Counted from the first letter of the stretch, positions 32,903 to 42,521 are shown. The stretch is 64,000 bases of DNA from Ferrimonas gelatinilytica (GCF_039544205.1 NZ_BAABLF010000011.1:21310-85309); one strand, 5' to 3'. Program-made: numbers and translations. The notes: generated by a model from the sequence alone, not told the origin.

Positions 32903-34303
32903 TCAGTACGCCGCTTCCGGCCGGGGGCGCAGGGCGATAAAGGCCAGCAGCGCCATCAGGGCCAGCGCCAACCAGAGGCCAAAGGCGGTGGTGGCCATCA
33001 GGTAGCCCAGGACGGTCGCGCTGCCCACCCCGATCAACCCCGGGACCATAAAGCTGTGGTTGAACACGTACTTTCCGATCCGGGTGGTGCCGGAACGATC
33101 AAAGTTGATGGCAGCCAGATCGCTCGGGTAGAAGCAGAAGACGAAGTAGGCGTAACAGGCAGGCAGGACACCGATCAATACGTCGGTGGGCAGCCCCAGG
33201 GTAAAGCCCATCGGCAACATCACCGTCAGGGTGGCCGCCTGGCTTTTCAGGAAGATGGAGACGGCGAACATCGCCAGGGCGAAGGTCCAGGGGGCGGCCT
33301 GCACCATGTCGCCCACCTGCGCCAGGATCATTACCTTGTGTGTCGCCACAATGGTGTCGGAGAACCAGGCGATACCAAACACGGTGATTACCGCGGTCAT
33401 GCCCGCCTTGAAGACACTGGCTTCGGGAATGGCTGCGGCCTTGATCTTGGTACTCAACAGGATCAAGGCACCCACGGTCAGCATCATGAACTGGATTGCC
33501 ACCGACATCGACAGCGGCTTGCCGTTGTCCATGGCGGGCAGCAGGGAGGGAAAGAGGGCCACCAGAACGATGGCAGCGATCCCGGCGATAAACACGGCCA
33601 AACCGACTTTGGCGGTGCGGTTCACCTCGGCATTGAGGGTGGTGGTGCGATCGCCCTCGATGCGGGCACGCTGCTCCGGATCCGCCAGGCGGGCCTGGAA
33701 CTCGGGATCTTCTGCCAAATCCTTGCCGCGACGCACACTCCAGGTGGCGGCCAGCAGCATGCCGAGGAAGGTGGCGGGGATGGTGACCGTGAGGATCTCC
33801 ATCAGGCTAAGGTTCACATCGTTGCTGGCGGCATTGGCCAGGACAACGGCGGCGGCCGCGGCGATGGGGCTGGCGGTGATCCCCATCTGTGAGGCAACCG
33901 AGGCGATGGCCATCGGCCGCTCCGGGCGGATCCCCTTGCCGTAGGCTACGTCGTAGATCACCGGCAGCAGCGGGTAGACCGAGTGACCGGTACCCACCAG
34001 GGTGGTCAGCGACCAGGTGCAGATGGGGGCCAGGTAAACCACCTTCTCAGGCCGTTTGCGCAGTAAACGCTCTGCCGCCTGCACCAGCAGGTTGAGGCCA
34101 CCGGTAACCTCCAGTGCGGCGGAGGCCGCGACCACCGCCAGGATGATCATCATCACGCTGACCGGCGGTGACCCCGGGACCAGACCGAAGACGAACGCCA
34201 GGATGGAGACCCCCAGTCCCCCCAAAAGTCCGAGGGCCATGCCGCCGAAGCGGATCCCCACAAGAATGATCCCCAAAAGCAGGGCAAAATGGATCCAGAA
34301 CAT
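32903..34303 (-). CDS. dcuB: Anaerobic C4-dicarboxylate antiporter (DcuB-like)
   Basis: 466 residues with about 12 hydrophobic segments. Blocks shared with E. coli DcuB: GGMALGLLGGLGVSILAFVFGL (split as GGMALGLLGGLG and ILAFVFGL), VVAASAALEVTGGLN, LVGTGHSVYPLLPVIYDVA, GIRPERPMAIASVASQMGI and YPSDLAAINFDRSGTTRIG. It exchanges external fumarate, malate or aspartate for succinate during fumarate respiration, so it feeds FrdCAB. The ATG at 34303 follows GAGGAAGAGG; an upstream in-frame start at 34351 adds a basic tail without support. A CRP-type promoter precedes it. Confidence 0.92.
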   Translation of the reverse strand: MFWIHFALLLGIILVGIRFGGMALGLLGGLGVSILAFVFGLVPGSPPVSVMMIILAVVAASAALEVTGGLNLLVQAAERLLRKRPEKVVYLAPICTWSLTTLVGTGHSVYPLLPVIYDVAYGKGIRPERPMAIASVASQMGITASPIAAAAAVVLANAASNDVNLSLMEILTVTIPATFLGMLLAATWSVRRGKDLAEDPEFQARLADPEQRARIEGDRTTTLNAEVNRTAKVGLAVFIAGIAAIVLVALFPSLLPAMDNGKPLSMSVAIQFMMLTVGALILLSTKIKAAAIPEASVFKAGMTAVITVFGIAWFSDTIVATHKVMILAQVGDMVQAAPWTFALAMFAVSIFLKSQAATLTVMLPMGFTLGLPTDVLIGVLPACYAYFVFCFYPSDLAAINFDRSGTTRIGKYVFNHSFMVPGLIGVGSATVLGYLMATTAFGLWLALALMALLAFIALRPRPEAAY

Positions 34304-34352
34304 CCTCTTCCTCAATCTCTTTGTGAATGGCCCTGCGGGCCTGAAATGCATG

Positions 34353-34402
34353 CACGGGTAAACTAGCCGCTGCGGTATTTTCGCGGTGTGCGCCGAGTCA
34401 CA
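34353..34402 (-). promoter_or_regulatory. Predicted class II CRP-dependent promoter of dcuB
   Basis: TGTGCGCCGAGTCACA at 34387-34402 matches TGTGA-N6-TCACA at 9 of 10 positions. On the minus strand a -10-like TAGTTT (34365-34360) predicts a start at 34353, which places the box centre (34394.5) at -41.5. The start codon lies 50 bases on. The geometry is the same as upstream of frdC. E. coli dcuB is also CRP-activated. Confidence 0.55.
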
Positions 34403-34549
34403 AATCGGGTTGGTGGCGGGAGCTTTTTCTCAAGTGGGCGATGGCCGCTGTGCGTTACATCAATACCTTGGGTGGCCAAACCGCTTTGGCCCGGAGTGGA
34501 CTGACGGTGGGGGCTGCGCGGGTTGGGGTTGTTCGAAGGGGCTTCTGGG

Positions 34550-35926
34550 TCAGCGCAGCGGGCGCAGGAAGCGAGCGAGCGGGCGTTGCTCGGTCGTCTC
34601 GCTCAGCGAGCCCAGGTGGTGGCGGGCCAGCAGGTAGCTGCCCAGCCCCAGCAGGGTGTTGGCCAGGGCAACCCCGATAAACAGGCCCTCGGCGCCGTTC
34701 AGGTAGGCCCCGAGCCAGGCGCCCGGCAGCAGCACCGACAGGCGCAGGATGTTCAGCAGCAAGGCTGGTAGGGGCTGACTCATGGCGTTGAGGGAGATCG
34801 CGAGCAGGATCACCACCGCCAGGGCGCCGTAACCCAAGGGCACCCAGAGCAGGAACTGCTCGAGGTAGTGGTGGGTCTGGGGATCGGTGGCAAAGATTGA
34901 CGCCAGGGGCTCGTTGCCGAGCCAGAGCAGGCCGTAGATCCCCAGTTGTACCAGCACAATGGCGTGGATACTGCCCAACAGCGCTTTGTAGGCCCTATCC
35001 TGCCGCCCCGCCCCGAGATTCTGTGCCAGGAAGGGCGCCAGTGCACCGCAGAGGGCGGTGACGCCGATCAGCAGAAAAGACTCAATTCGGATGGCGGCGC
35101 CAAAGGCCGCGACCGCGTGAGTATCGATCCTCGCCAGCAGGGCGATGAGAACCGCATTGGCTAGGGGGTTGAGCAGGTTGGAGAGCGTGGCCGGCCGGGC
35201 AATATGCAGCAGCGAGCGCCAGTGGCTGCGCAGCCGTGCCGCGCAGGGGCGGGTGATCAATCGATGGCGAACCGCGAGCAGGTACGCGGCTACCAGGAAG
35301 CTGAGACTCCAGGCCAGCACGGTGGCCAGGGCCGCCCCTTTGAGCCCCATGGCGGGGATAGGGCCGAGGCCAAACATCAGGATGGGGTCCAGCACCGCGT
35401 TGAGCAGCGCCACCAGCACCGTCACCAGGGCTGGGGTAAAGGTGTTACCGGTGGCGCGGATCGCCTGGTTGCCGACGATGGGCAGCACTAGCAGGCCTAC
35501 CCCCCAGTACCAGATGGTCATGTACTCCTGGGCCAGGGGCAAGAGGCGTTCTGTCCCCCCCAGCAGGCGGAAAAGGCTCTCCTGGGTGAGCAGACCACCA
35601 AGGCCCACGGCGGTGACGACCACCAGGGCCAGCAACAGGCCGTGGCTGACAAATTGCTGCGCTTCTTCTCTTTTACCCCGGCCCAACAGTCTCCCCAGTG
35701 GCACCGCCATACCGGTGCCCAGTCCCAGCGCGATGGAGATCACCATCAGCGTGGGGGCCAGGGTCAGGCCGAAGGCGGCCAGGGGTTCAGTGCCGAGCCG
35801 GGAGATGAAGTAGGCATCGGTCAGTTGAAAGGCGATGAGGCTGAGTACCGCCAGAAGGTTGGGCAGGGTCAGGCGCAGCAGGGTGCGGGTGATGCTGCCA
35901 TGCAGCAGATCCAGCTCTTTTCCCAT
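34550..35926 (-). CDS. MATE family efflux transporter
   Basis: 458 residues, 12 helices in two similar halves (ISRLGTEPLAAFGLTL; GTGMAVPLGRLLGRGKREEA; GNQAIRATGNTFTP; and in the second half AVAAFGAAIRIESFLL, APFLAQNLGAGRQDRA). MATE proteins export cationic drugs or metabolites by Na+ or H+ antiport. The ATG at 35926 is preceded by AGAGGTG. A longer frame from 36001 adds 25 residues with no family match. The substrate is unknown. Confidence 0.9.
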   Translation of the reverse strand: MGKELDLLHGSITRTLLRLTLPNLLAVLSLIAFQLTDAYFISRLGTEPLAAFGLTLAPTLMVISIALGLGTGMAVPLGRLLGRGKREEAQQFVSHGLLLALVVVTAVGLGGLLTQESLFRLLGGTERLLPLAQEYMTIWYWGVGLLVLPIVGNQAIRATGNTFTPALVTVLVALLNAVLDPILMFGLGPIPAMGLKGAALATVLAWSLSFLVAAYLLAVRHRLITRPCAARLRSHWRSLLHIARPATLSNLLNPLANAVLIALLARIDTHAVAAFGAAIRIESFLLIGVTALCGALAPFLAQNLGAGRQDRAYKALLGSIHAIVLVQLGIYGLLWLGNEPLASIFATDPQTHHYLEQFLLWVPLGYGALAVVILLAISLNAMSQPLPALLLNILRLSVLLPGAWLGAYLNGAEGLFIGVALANTLLGLGSYLLARHHLGSLSETTEQRPLARFLRPLR

Positions 35927-36106
35927 TGACACCTCTACGACTCGTGTACTGCCCGGCGGCAATGAAACATCGCCATGCTTTGTGGCTCCTTGGCGGAGCA
36001 AAACCCCGGCATGTTAGCAATCCAGGGGGGGGGCGGCAAAAGATATCGCCGCCGTTTAGGCGGCTCGCGTCGATGCCCCTGGGAGAAAAATTTTTTTGTG
36101 TTGCCC

Positions 36107-36136
36107 CTTGTTTTTGTCCGGGGCCGATCCCCATAT
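36107..36136 (+). promoter_or_regulatory. Predicted sigma-32 heat-shock promoter of groESL
   Basis: CTTGTTT at 36107-36113 and CCCCATAT at 36129-36136, separated by 15 bases, match the sigma-32 pattern (CTTGAAA, 13-16 bases, CCCCATnT) with two mismatches in the -35 box. It is followed by an 80-base leader to groES with AGGAGAG. No CIRCE element is visible. Confidence 0.6.
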
Positions 36137-36215
36137 ACCCAATCAGTTGGCAGCTAACTGCCCAACCCGTTGGTTTAAAGAAAAAACACGGAACCGTTCT
36201 TAGGAGAGATTACAG

Positions 36216-36506
36216 ATGAAAATCCGTCCGTTGCACGATCGCGTTATCGTTAAGCGCACCGAAGTTGAATCCAAGTCCGCTGGCGGCATCGTTCTGACCG
36301 GCAGCGCGGCAGAAAAGTCCACCCGTGGCGAAGTGGTCGCCGTGGGCAATGGCCGCATTCTGGACAATGGCGATGTTAAAGCCCTGGATGTCAAAGTGGG
36401 CGATATCGTGATCTTTAACGAAGGCTACGGCGTCAAGACCGAGAAGGTGGATGGCGTCGAGATGCTGATCATGTCCGAGTCCGACATCCTGGCAATCGTT
36501 GAATAA
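36216..36506 (+). CDS. groES: Co-chaperonin GroES
   Basis: 96 residues. MKIRPLHDRVIVKRTEVESK begins the fold; the mobile loop that docks on GroEL is SAGGIVLTGSAAEKSTRGEV (with its GGIVL contact motif). It ends in SESDILAIVE. The heptameric lid closes the GroEL folding chamber. AGGAGAG precedes the ATG. groEL starts 31 bases downstream. Confidence 0.98.
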   Translation: MKIRPLHDRVIVKRTEVESKSAGGIVLTGSAAEKSTRGEVVAVGNGRILDNGDVKALDVKVGDIVIFNEGYGVKTEKVDGVEMLIMSESDILAIVE

Positions 36507-36537
36507 TCTGTACTGCATTCTTTAGAAGGAACAAACA

Positions 36538-38182
<1,645 letters not shown>

Positions 38183-38249
38183 TTGTGCCCCATGTTCATA
38201 GCCCTTAAAAATCAAAGCTTTAACTGAGGGCTCTGGACACCTTTCTGGA

Positions 38250-38287
38250 CAGCCGACTGGACTAACATCTGGTCGGCTGTTTTGTTA
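38250..38287 (+). terminator. Terminator after groEL, element-borne copy
   Basis: AGCCGAC at 38251-38257 pairs with GTCGGCT at 38272-38278, followed by GTTTTGTT. It is homologous to the terminator at 44069-44104, which lies outside the right direct repeat. It restores termination to groEL after integration. Confidence 0.75.
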
Positions 38288-38313
38288 ATGACTAGTGGAG
38301 CAAAGGAAGGCGT

Positions 38314-39120
38314 ATGTCAGAAGTCATTGCTTATGCTGACGAGAGTGGAGTAACTGCAGGTAGCGCTTGCTATACCATCGGAGTATTAAATGTCCCATCT
38401 GCGTACTTGGACACCTTTGAAACGAATGTTGCTGAGATTCTTGAGCGGAATGGAATTCGGGGTGAAGCCAAGTGGCAGAAGGTCCGGAAAAGCGCAGGGC
38501 AAGTTAATGCATGTATCGAACTACTGAAACTGGTCCTTAGCGGTCCTTGCTCATTTCACTGTATCGCGGTTGAAAAATCGAAGTTCAGGAGGTGGCAAAC
38601 AGATGAGGAGACCGCTTTCTTTATGACTTACAACTTTCTGCTTTCGAATAGTTGTAGGGGGCCAGCGGCCAAAGTGGATGTAAAGATGGACCAGAAGAGT
38701 ACGAGCTATGCGAAACAAGATGAGGTCGTCCATATCATCACTAATCATATGTTGGCGAAGATTCGATCAGTATCTTCAGTTAACACCCTAGAGATGGTGG
38801 ATTCTAAAGATCACCTCCCTCTTCAAGTGGTTGATATGCTCACGGGTGCGGTTAACTGTGGTTATTTGCAGTATCTCGACCCATCGGCACCAATGGCCCC
38901 TGCAAAAAGGTTGGCATGCAAGCGAATGGCTGCCTTGCTCGGCTTCACTGATATGGCAAGCGATACGTATCCTAACGATGATTTCAACATCTGGCACTTC
39001 CCTGTTGAAACAAGAGCTAAGCCAAGAACGGAGGAGGTGACCCCCAAAATGTCAGTTTCAACCGTATCTCGGTCTCAATATGACGCCTTTGTTGAAAAGG
39101 CCAAGTCGCCGGCTACCTAA
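38314..39120 (+). CDS. DUF3800 domain protein
   Basis: 268 residues. The opening VIAYADESG, with an early Asp (residue 8) and Glu, and the late VDSKDHLPLQVVDMLTGAV (Asp motif followed by 'D..aGa') are the hallmarks of DUF3800. That family is predicted to have an RNase H-like fold and is frequent on mobile elements and near defence genes. Its biochemical role is not established. AAAGGAAGG precedes the ATG. The nuclease gene follows 23 bases later, so the two are probably co-transcribed. Confidence 0.8.
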   Translation: MSEVIAYADESGVTAGSACYTIGVLNVPSAYLDTFETNVAEILERNGIRGEAKWQKVRKSAGQVNACIELLKLVLSGPCSFHCIAVEKSKFRRWQTDEETAFFMTYNFLLSNSCRGPAAKVDVKMDQKSTSYAKQDEVVHIITNHMLAKIRSVSSVNTLEMVDSKDHLPLQVVDMLTGAVNCGYLQYLDPSAPMAPAKRLACKRMAALLGFTDMASDTYPNDDFNIWHFPVETRAKPRTEEVTPKMSVSTVSRSQYDAFVEKAKSPAT

Positions 39121-39143
39121 CCAGCTAGCAACCAGGGGAGTTA

Positions 39144-39734
39144 ATGAGTAAAGAACTGAGAAATATTGAAGCCATCCCTACCAAAGTGGGTGGCACCACT
39201 TATCGGTCAAGAACAGAGGCTCGGTGGGCTGTACTCTTCACTGAGATGGGGGTGCGATTCGACTACGAGCCTGAGTACATTGAATTGTCTAGCGGAGAGA
39301 GGTACTTACCGGACTTCTACCTACATGACTTCAATGCATACTTGGAGGTAAAGCCCGATAACACTGAAGTGATAACTGCCGAGTGCCGCAAAGCAAGAGT
39401 TTTGGGCCAAGAGCTTAAAGATCAACGGCGGAGCGTGTGGTTGGCCTTGGGTCCCCCGTCAGAAGAGTTTGCCAATATTATCATCTTGTCCGAGTGGAAC
39501 TTAGAGGACGACATCGAGGTAATCCTCGGGTCCTACGTTAACCGCTATCAAATTCAAGAGGATAGAAGGGACGAAAAAGTCTACTGGTTGCTGTGTGAAG
39601 ACGAAGTTGGGGAAGGATTTCGGCGTGCCTATATGGTCGGCGGACCAGGAGATAGCACTGATCATGACCGTCTCCCCATGATTATTCGAACGGTGAAACG
39701 AGCCTATGATTTGGCATCAAAACCTTTTGGCTGA
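39144..39734 (+). CDS. PD-(D/E)XK superfamily nuclease-like protein
   Basis: 196 residues. The first 75 residues form a restriction-endonuclease-like core: Glu25 in YRSRTEARWAVLF, Asp57 in ERYLPDFYL and Glu68-x-Lys70 in AYLEVKP, with correct spacing for PD-(D/E)XK catalysis. The region between (GVRFDYEPEYIEL) matches small phage- and element-borne nucleases of this type. The C-terminal 120 residues are unassigned (EWNLEDDIEVILGSY; YWLLCEDEVGEGFRRAYM). GGGGAG precedes the ATG. Likely partner of the DUF3800 gene. The target is unknown. Confidence 0.75.
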   Translation: MSKELRNIEAIPTKVGGTTYRSRTEARWAVLFTEMGVRFDYEPEYIELSSGERYLPDFYLHDFNAYLEVKPDNTEVITAECRKARVLGQELKDQRRSVWLALGPPSEEFANIIILSEWNLEDDIEVILGSYVNRYQIQEDRRDEKVYWLLCEDEVGEGFRRAYMVGGPGDSTDHDRLPMIIRTVKRAYDLASKPFG

Positions 39735-39929
39735 TCTTGAGTGTTGGACTCAACAGGGGAACTCGTAGACTCGCCGATAGTTTCTTTCCTCTATGGTCAG
39801 GGTTTATTCGTGAGCTTTGACAAATAAGGTGTGTACACCTGAAGTTACCCGTACACGAGTGTACACCCTGCCACTTCCATGTAGCTCCACAGGTGCCGGT
39901 TGTTTACTTCAGGGGGGGCACACCGTAAT
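39735..39929. other. Convergent intergenic region with two GTGTACAC palindromes
   Basis: It lies between the ends of the nuclease and ParB-like genes. The 8-bp palindrome GTGTACAC occurs at 39831-39838 and 39859-39866, with a further GTACAC between them at 39851. It could be a binding site for an element-encoded protein such as the ParB-like product; this is speculative. Confidence 0.35.
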
Positions 39930-40850
39930 TTAGAAGTCGTCCAGGCCTTCCAGGGCAAGCTCTTGGTCGGGAGCGTCACTACCTGATACGTTCCCCTCTT
40001 CAGCGAGCCAGGAGTCTCTCTTGGAAACACTAATTCCCAGACCTGTACCAGCTACTGCTCTTCGTAGAGCTTCGCGGAACAAGTCTGCACCGTAATAGTC
40101 GACCATCTTTGCGACATTGCGCTGAATGATATCTCTTTGTTTACGCTCCAACTCATCGTCAGAAAGGTCGGAAAACTGAAGGCCCAGCACCGCATTGGAT
40201 AGTGGGCGGACTTTCGGAAAGCCTTGTGAATCAAACATTGATGGAGTAGCCATTTCGAGGCCATCAGACAGCGCCTCTACGGTCCCTTCTACATCTTCTT
40301 TGCCAACAGCGGGAAACATAGCCAGCGCCTCCCCACAAGCCAGCAGGGCTCTTCTAGCGTGCGCTGCTTGCCCTTGGCTGCACGTTAGTAGTTTCTTGAG
40401 CTGGGACACCGAAAACTTGAATTGGCGGTCGAGGATTAAAGCACGGAACTTACTTTGAAAGACCTCTTCATGGGTTACCCCCACCCCATGGTTTTGATTG
40501 ACGTATTGTGCCCGCATGAAAGCTTGAAGGTAGGTCTTACTTGGGTGCACTTCAGCTTGGAGAGTGATGGGAGCTTCCGGGTTTTCGTTGTTCCAGTTTA
40601 ACGCTGCCTGTGTCCTGTGGAACCCGTCTACAACATAGAGCTTGCCGCCAACTTCGAAGACCTCGATAGGTTGCCGTATCCCATGGCCATTGCGGATGTC
40701 CTCAAGCAGCTCCTTGTCCTGTTTGGCTTGTTTAACCTCTTGTGCCTGCCTGTCCCGCTTGTTGTTAATGAGGCTGGTATCCCGAGCTTGCATCTTGGGG
40801 TCGAGAGTCACCACTGAAGGGGAAATGTCTTTAATGATTGGTTTACTCAC
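39930..40850 (-). CDS. ParB-like N-terminal domain protein
   Basis: 306 residues. Residues about 15-100 carry the ParB/Srx fold: VVTLDPKMQARD, IRQPIEVFEVGGKLYVVDGFHR (split as IRQPIEVFEV and LYVVDGFHRTQAAL), matching the 'GqxqPI.V...g.y.lidG.hR' pattern. A middle segment (VSQLKKLLTCSQGQAAHARRAL) looks like a helix-turn-helix. No ParA partner is present in the element. It starts at a GTG that overlaps the resolvase stop by four bases (GTGA), so translation is coupled. It may act in partition-like maintenance or as a DNA-binding regulator. Confidence 0.72.
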   Translation of the reverse strand: MSKPIIKDISPSVVTLDPKMQARDTSLINNKRDRQAQEVKQAKQDKELLEDIRNGHGIRQPIEVFEVGGKLYVVDGFHRTQAALNWNNENPEAPITLQAEVHPSKTYLQAFMRAQYVNQNHGVGVTHEEVFQSKFRALILDRQFKFSVSQLKKLLTCSQGQAAHARRALLACGEALAMFPAVGKEDVEGTVEALSDGLEMATPSMFDSQGFPKVRPLSNAVLGLQFSDLSDDELERKQRDIIQRNVAKMVDYYGADLFREALRRAVAGTGLGISVSKRDSWLAEEGNVSGSDAPDQELALEGLDDF

Positions 40851-41425
40851 TGGGCAGCCTCCGCACTAGCGAGCACACGTTGAACTGTGGAGAGTGACAC
40901 TCCCACTTCAGTCGCTACCTTGCGAAGAGATACCCCCTCAGAGCGTAACTGGCGAATCCGTTGGTGTTTCTCGAGGTTGGCGGTGCCGCCCTTGTACCTT
41001 CCTTCAGCTTTGGCCTTGGCAATGCCTTCCCTTCTTCGTTCCTGAATCATGGCCAATTCGAATTGGGCAACCGCTCCGAGCATTTGAAGCATCAATTTGG
41101 ACATTGGGCTGGAATCGCCAGCAGCAAAGGTCAGCGACTCCTTGTGAAACTGGACAGTAACTCCAGCATCGTTCCATTCATTAACCAGCGAAGATAGGTC
41201 ATCAAGGTTTCGTGCAAGGCGATCGATGCTGTGGATGTGAATGGTATCGCCTTCCCTGACGTATTCCTTCATCTGCTCCAAGGCAGGGCGATTGGTGGTG
41301 CCACCGCTGCATTTATCAGTGAAAGTCTTCTCGAATGAGATACCCGACTCTGATAGTTGGCGGGCTGTATTTTGATCTGCTGTAGAGACCCTAAGGTAGG
41401 CAACATTGGCCATTGGTGTACCCAT
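40847..41425 (-). CDS. Serine recombinase (resolvase/invertase family)
   Basis: 192 residues. The N-terminal catalytic domain has YLRVSTADQNTARQL, with the nucleophilic Ser in RVST, then IHSIDRLARNLDDL, and QFELAMIQERRREGIAKAK at the long E helix. The C-terminal helix-turn-helix is VSLRKVATEVGVSLSTVQRVL (split as VSLRKVATEVG and VSLSTVQRVL). This is the small Tn3-type resolvase/DNA invertase class. The start is ATG at 41425 or, more like the family, ATG at 41413 (MANVAYLRVS). It overlaps the ParB-like gene. Confidence 0.9.
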   Translation of the reverse strand: MGTPMANVAYLRVSTADQNTARQLSESGISFEKTFTDKCSGGTTNRPALEQMKEYVREGDTIHIHSIDRLARNLDDLSSLVNEWNDAGVTVQFHKESLTFAAGDSSPMSKLMLQMLGAVAQFELAMIQERRREGIAKAKAEGRYKGGTANLEKHQRIRQLRSEGVSLRKVATEVGVSLSTVQRVLASAEAAQ

Positions 41426-41486
41426 CTGGTTTTTAGAGCTTGGAAAGCTACTGTACCGATTGACCTAAAGCAACTTAGATGGGTAC
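41418..41486 (-). promoter_or_regulatory. Resolvase promoter flanked by an inverted repeat
   Basis: GTACCCATCT at 41418-41427 is repeated inverted as AGATGGGTAC at 41477-41486, 59 bases apart centre to centre. Between the arms on the minus strand lies TTGCTT, 17 bases, TAGCTT (41473-41445), a plausible weak promoter. The inner arm abuts the start codon. This suggests an autoregulatory operator or recombination subsites for the resolvase. Confidence 0.45.
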
Positions 41487-41696
41487 GCATTGGAAGGAAG
41501 TGTGACCGCAGTCAACAGGGTATAGCGATAGGTACAAGCTTTGAACTTTAAGCATTGAGATAAAGGTGGACTGCATAATTTGATGCCTACCTTTTTGCTT
41601 GTATCCTAGGCGGTATGATGTGCAGTGCTTTAACAGCCAAAGGTAGCCATGTAAAAAATGTCTCCAGAAAAGCTGAAGTTAAACTACGAGATCGTG

Positions 41697-42521
41697 ATGC
41701 CAAAGTTAATTTTTATTAAATGTTCGTTGCTATTGATATTCATTAGTCCACTTGCCTTATCTCATTCAGGAGGGTTGGATGCAAATGGTTGCCATGGAGG
41801 AAGCCGGCCATACCACTGCCACCGCTCTCCTGGCGAAATGATTAAAAGTTCATCAGGGACCAACCGATTAAGATGTAGTTCCGGAAGTCGCTCCCAAGAC
41901 TGCATAGATACCTCATCAAGGTCTTCATCAGGTTTCTCGTCTGGGTCTTCATCAAGAGTTTCATCGGGAACTGTACGCTCAAGTGAAGGTGTTGCCATCC
42001 AACCTGGCTCTCAACCCATCAAGATGGAGGGCTTAAGTCAGTCAAACCAAGATTGGGTTAGGAGGTCATGCCCTAGTAGTCTGGGACCATCGCTCACTAA
42101 GTCATGCATGAACAGGGAAATAAGAGCCTTGCAAAGTGGGGTTGAAAGCACGGAGGGCTTAAGTCAGTCAAACCAAGATTGGATTAGAAGGTCGTGCCCT
42201 AAAAGCTTGGGACCATCACTCACGATCTCATGCATGAACAGAGAGATTAGAGCCTTGAGAAAAGGTGTTGCAAGCATGGAAGACTTAAGTAAGTCAAACC
42301 AAGATTGGGTCAGACGGTCATGTCCTGGTAGCTTGGGACCATCGCTCACTGCCTCTTGCATGAACAGAGCAATAACAGCCTTGAAAAACGGGGTCGCAAG
42401 TATGGAGGGCTTGAGTCAATCCAACCAAGACTGGATTAGACGGTCTTGCCCAACTAGCCTAGGACCATCGTTAACTATCTCATGCATGAACAGAGAGATA
42501 AGAGCGTTAAGAGGTTATTAA
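41697..42521 (+). CDS. Secreted YHYH-type protein with four 42-residue Cys repeats
   Basis: 274 residues from the ATG at 41697, which begins a signal peptide (MPKLIFIKCSLLLIFISPLA, then LSHS); a start at 41658 would add 13 residues. After cleavage, SGGLDANGCHGGSRPYHCHR matches the short His/Cys 'YHYH' motif seen in secreted proteins. A Ser-rich linker (SSRSSSGFSSGSSSRVSS) follows. Four tandem repeats then each contain GLSQSNQDW(I/V)RRSCP, SLGPSLT and SCMNREIRAL, with two Cys per unit. Function unknown; periplasmic or surface location inferred. It has strongly AT-rich codon use compared with the host. Confidence 0.72.
   Translation: MPKLIFIKCSLLLIFISPLALSHSGGLDANGCHGGSRPYHCHRSPGEMIKSSSGTNRLRCSSGSRSQDCIDTSSRSSSGFSSGSSSRVSSGTVRSSEGVAIQPGSQPIKMEGLSQSNQDWVRRSCPSSLGPSLTKSCMNREIRALQSGVESTEGLSQSNQDWIRRSCPKSLGPSLTISCMNREIRALRKGVASMEDLSKSNQDWVRRSCPGSLGPSLTASCMNRAITALKNGVASMEGLSQSNQDWIRRSCPTSLGPSLTISCMNREIRALRGY
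42027..42518 (+). repeat. Four tandem 126-bp coding repeats
   Basis: Units begin at 42027, 42153, 42279 and 42405 with exact 126-bp periodicity; the last is truncated just before the stop. Units differ at scattered positions, many synonymous, so the amplification is not very recent. Confidence 0.9.

Noticed and set aside
39831..39866. GTGTACAC palindromes as parS sites
   Set aside because: They do not resemble the 16-bp parS consensus, and only two short copies are present; left as an unassigned motif.
42027..42518. 126-bp repeats considered as a CRISPR array
   Set aside because: Units are contiguous, in frame and coding, with no spacers.
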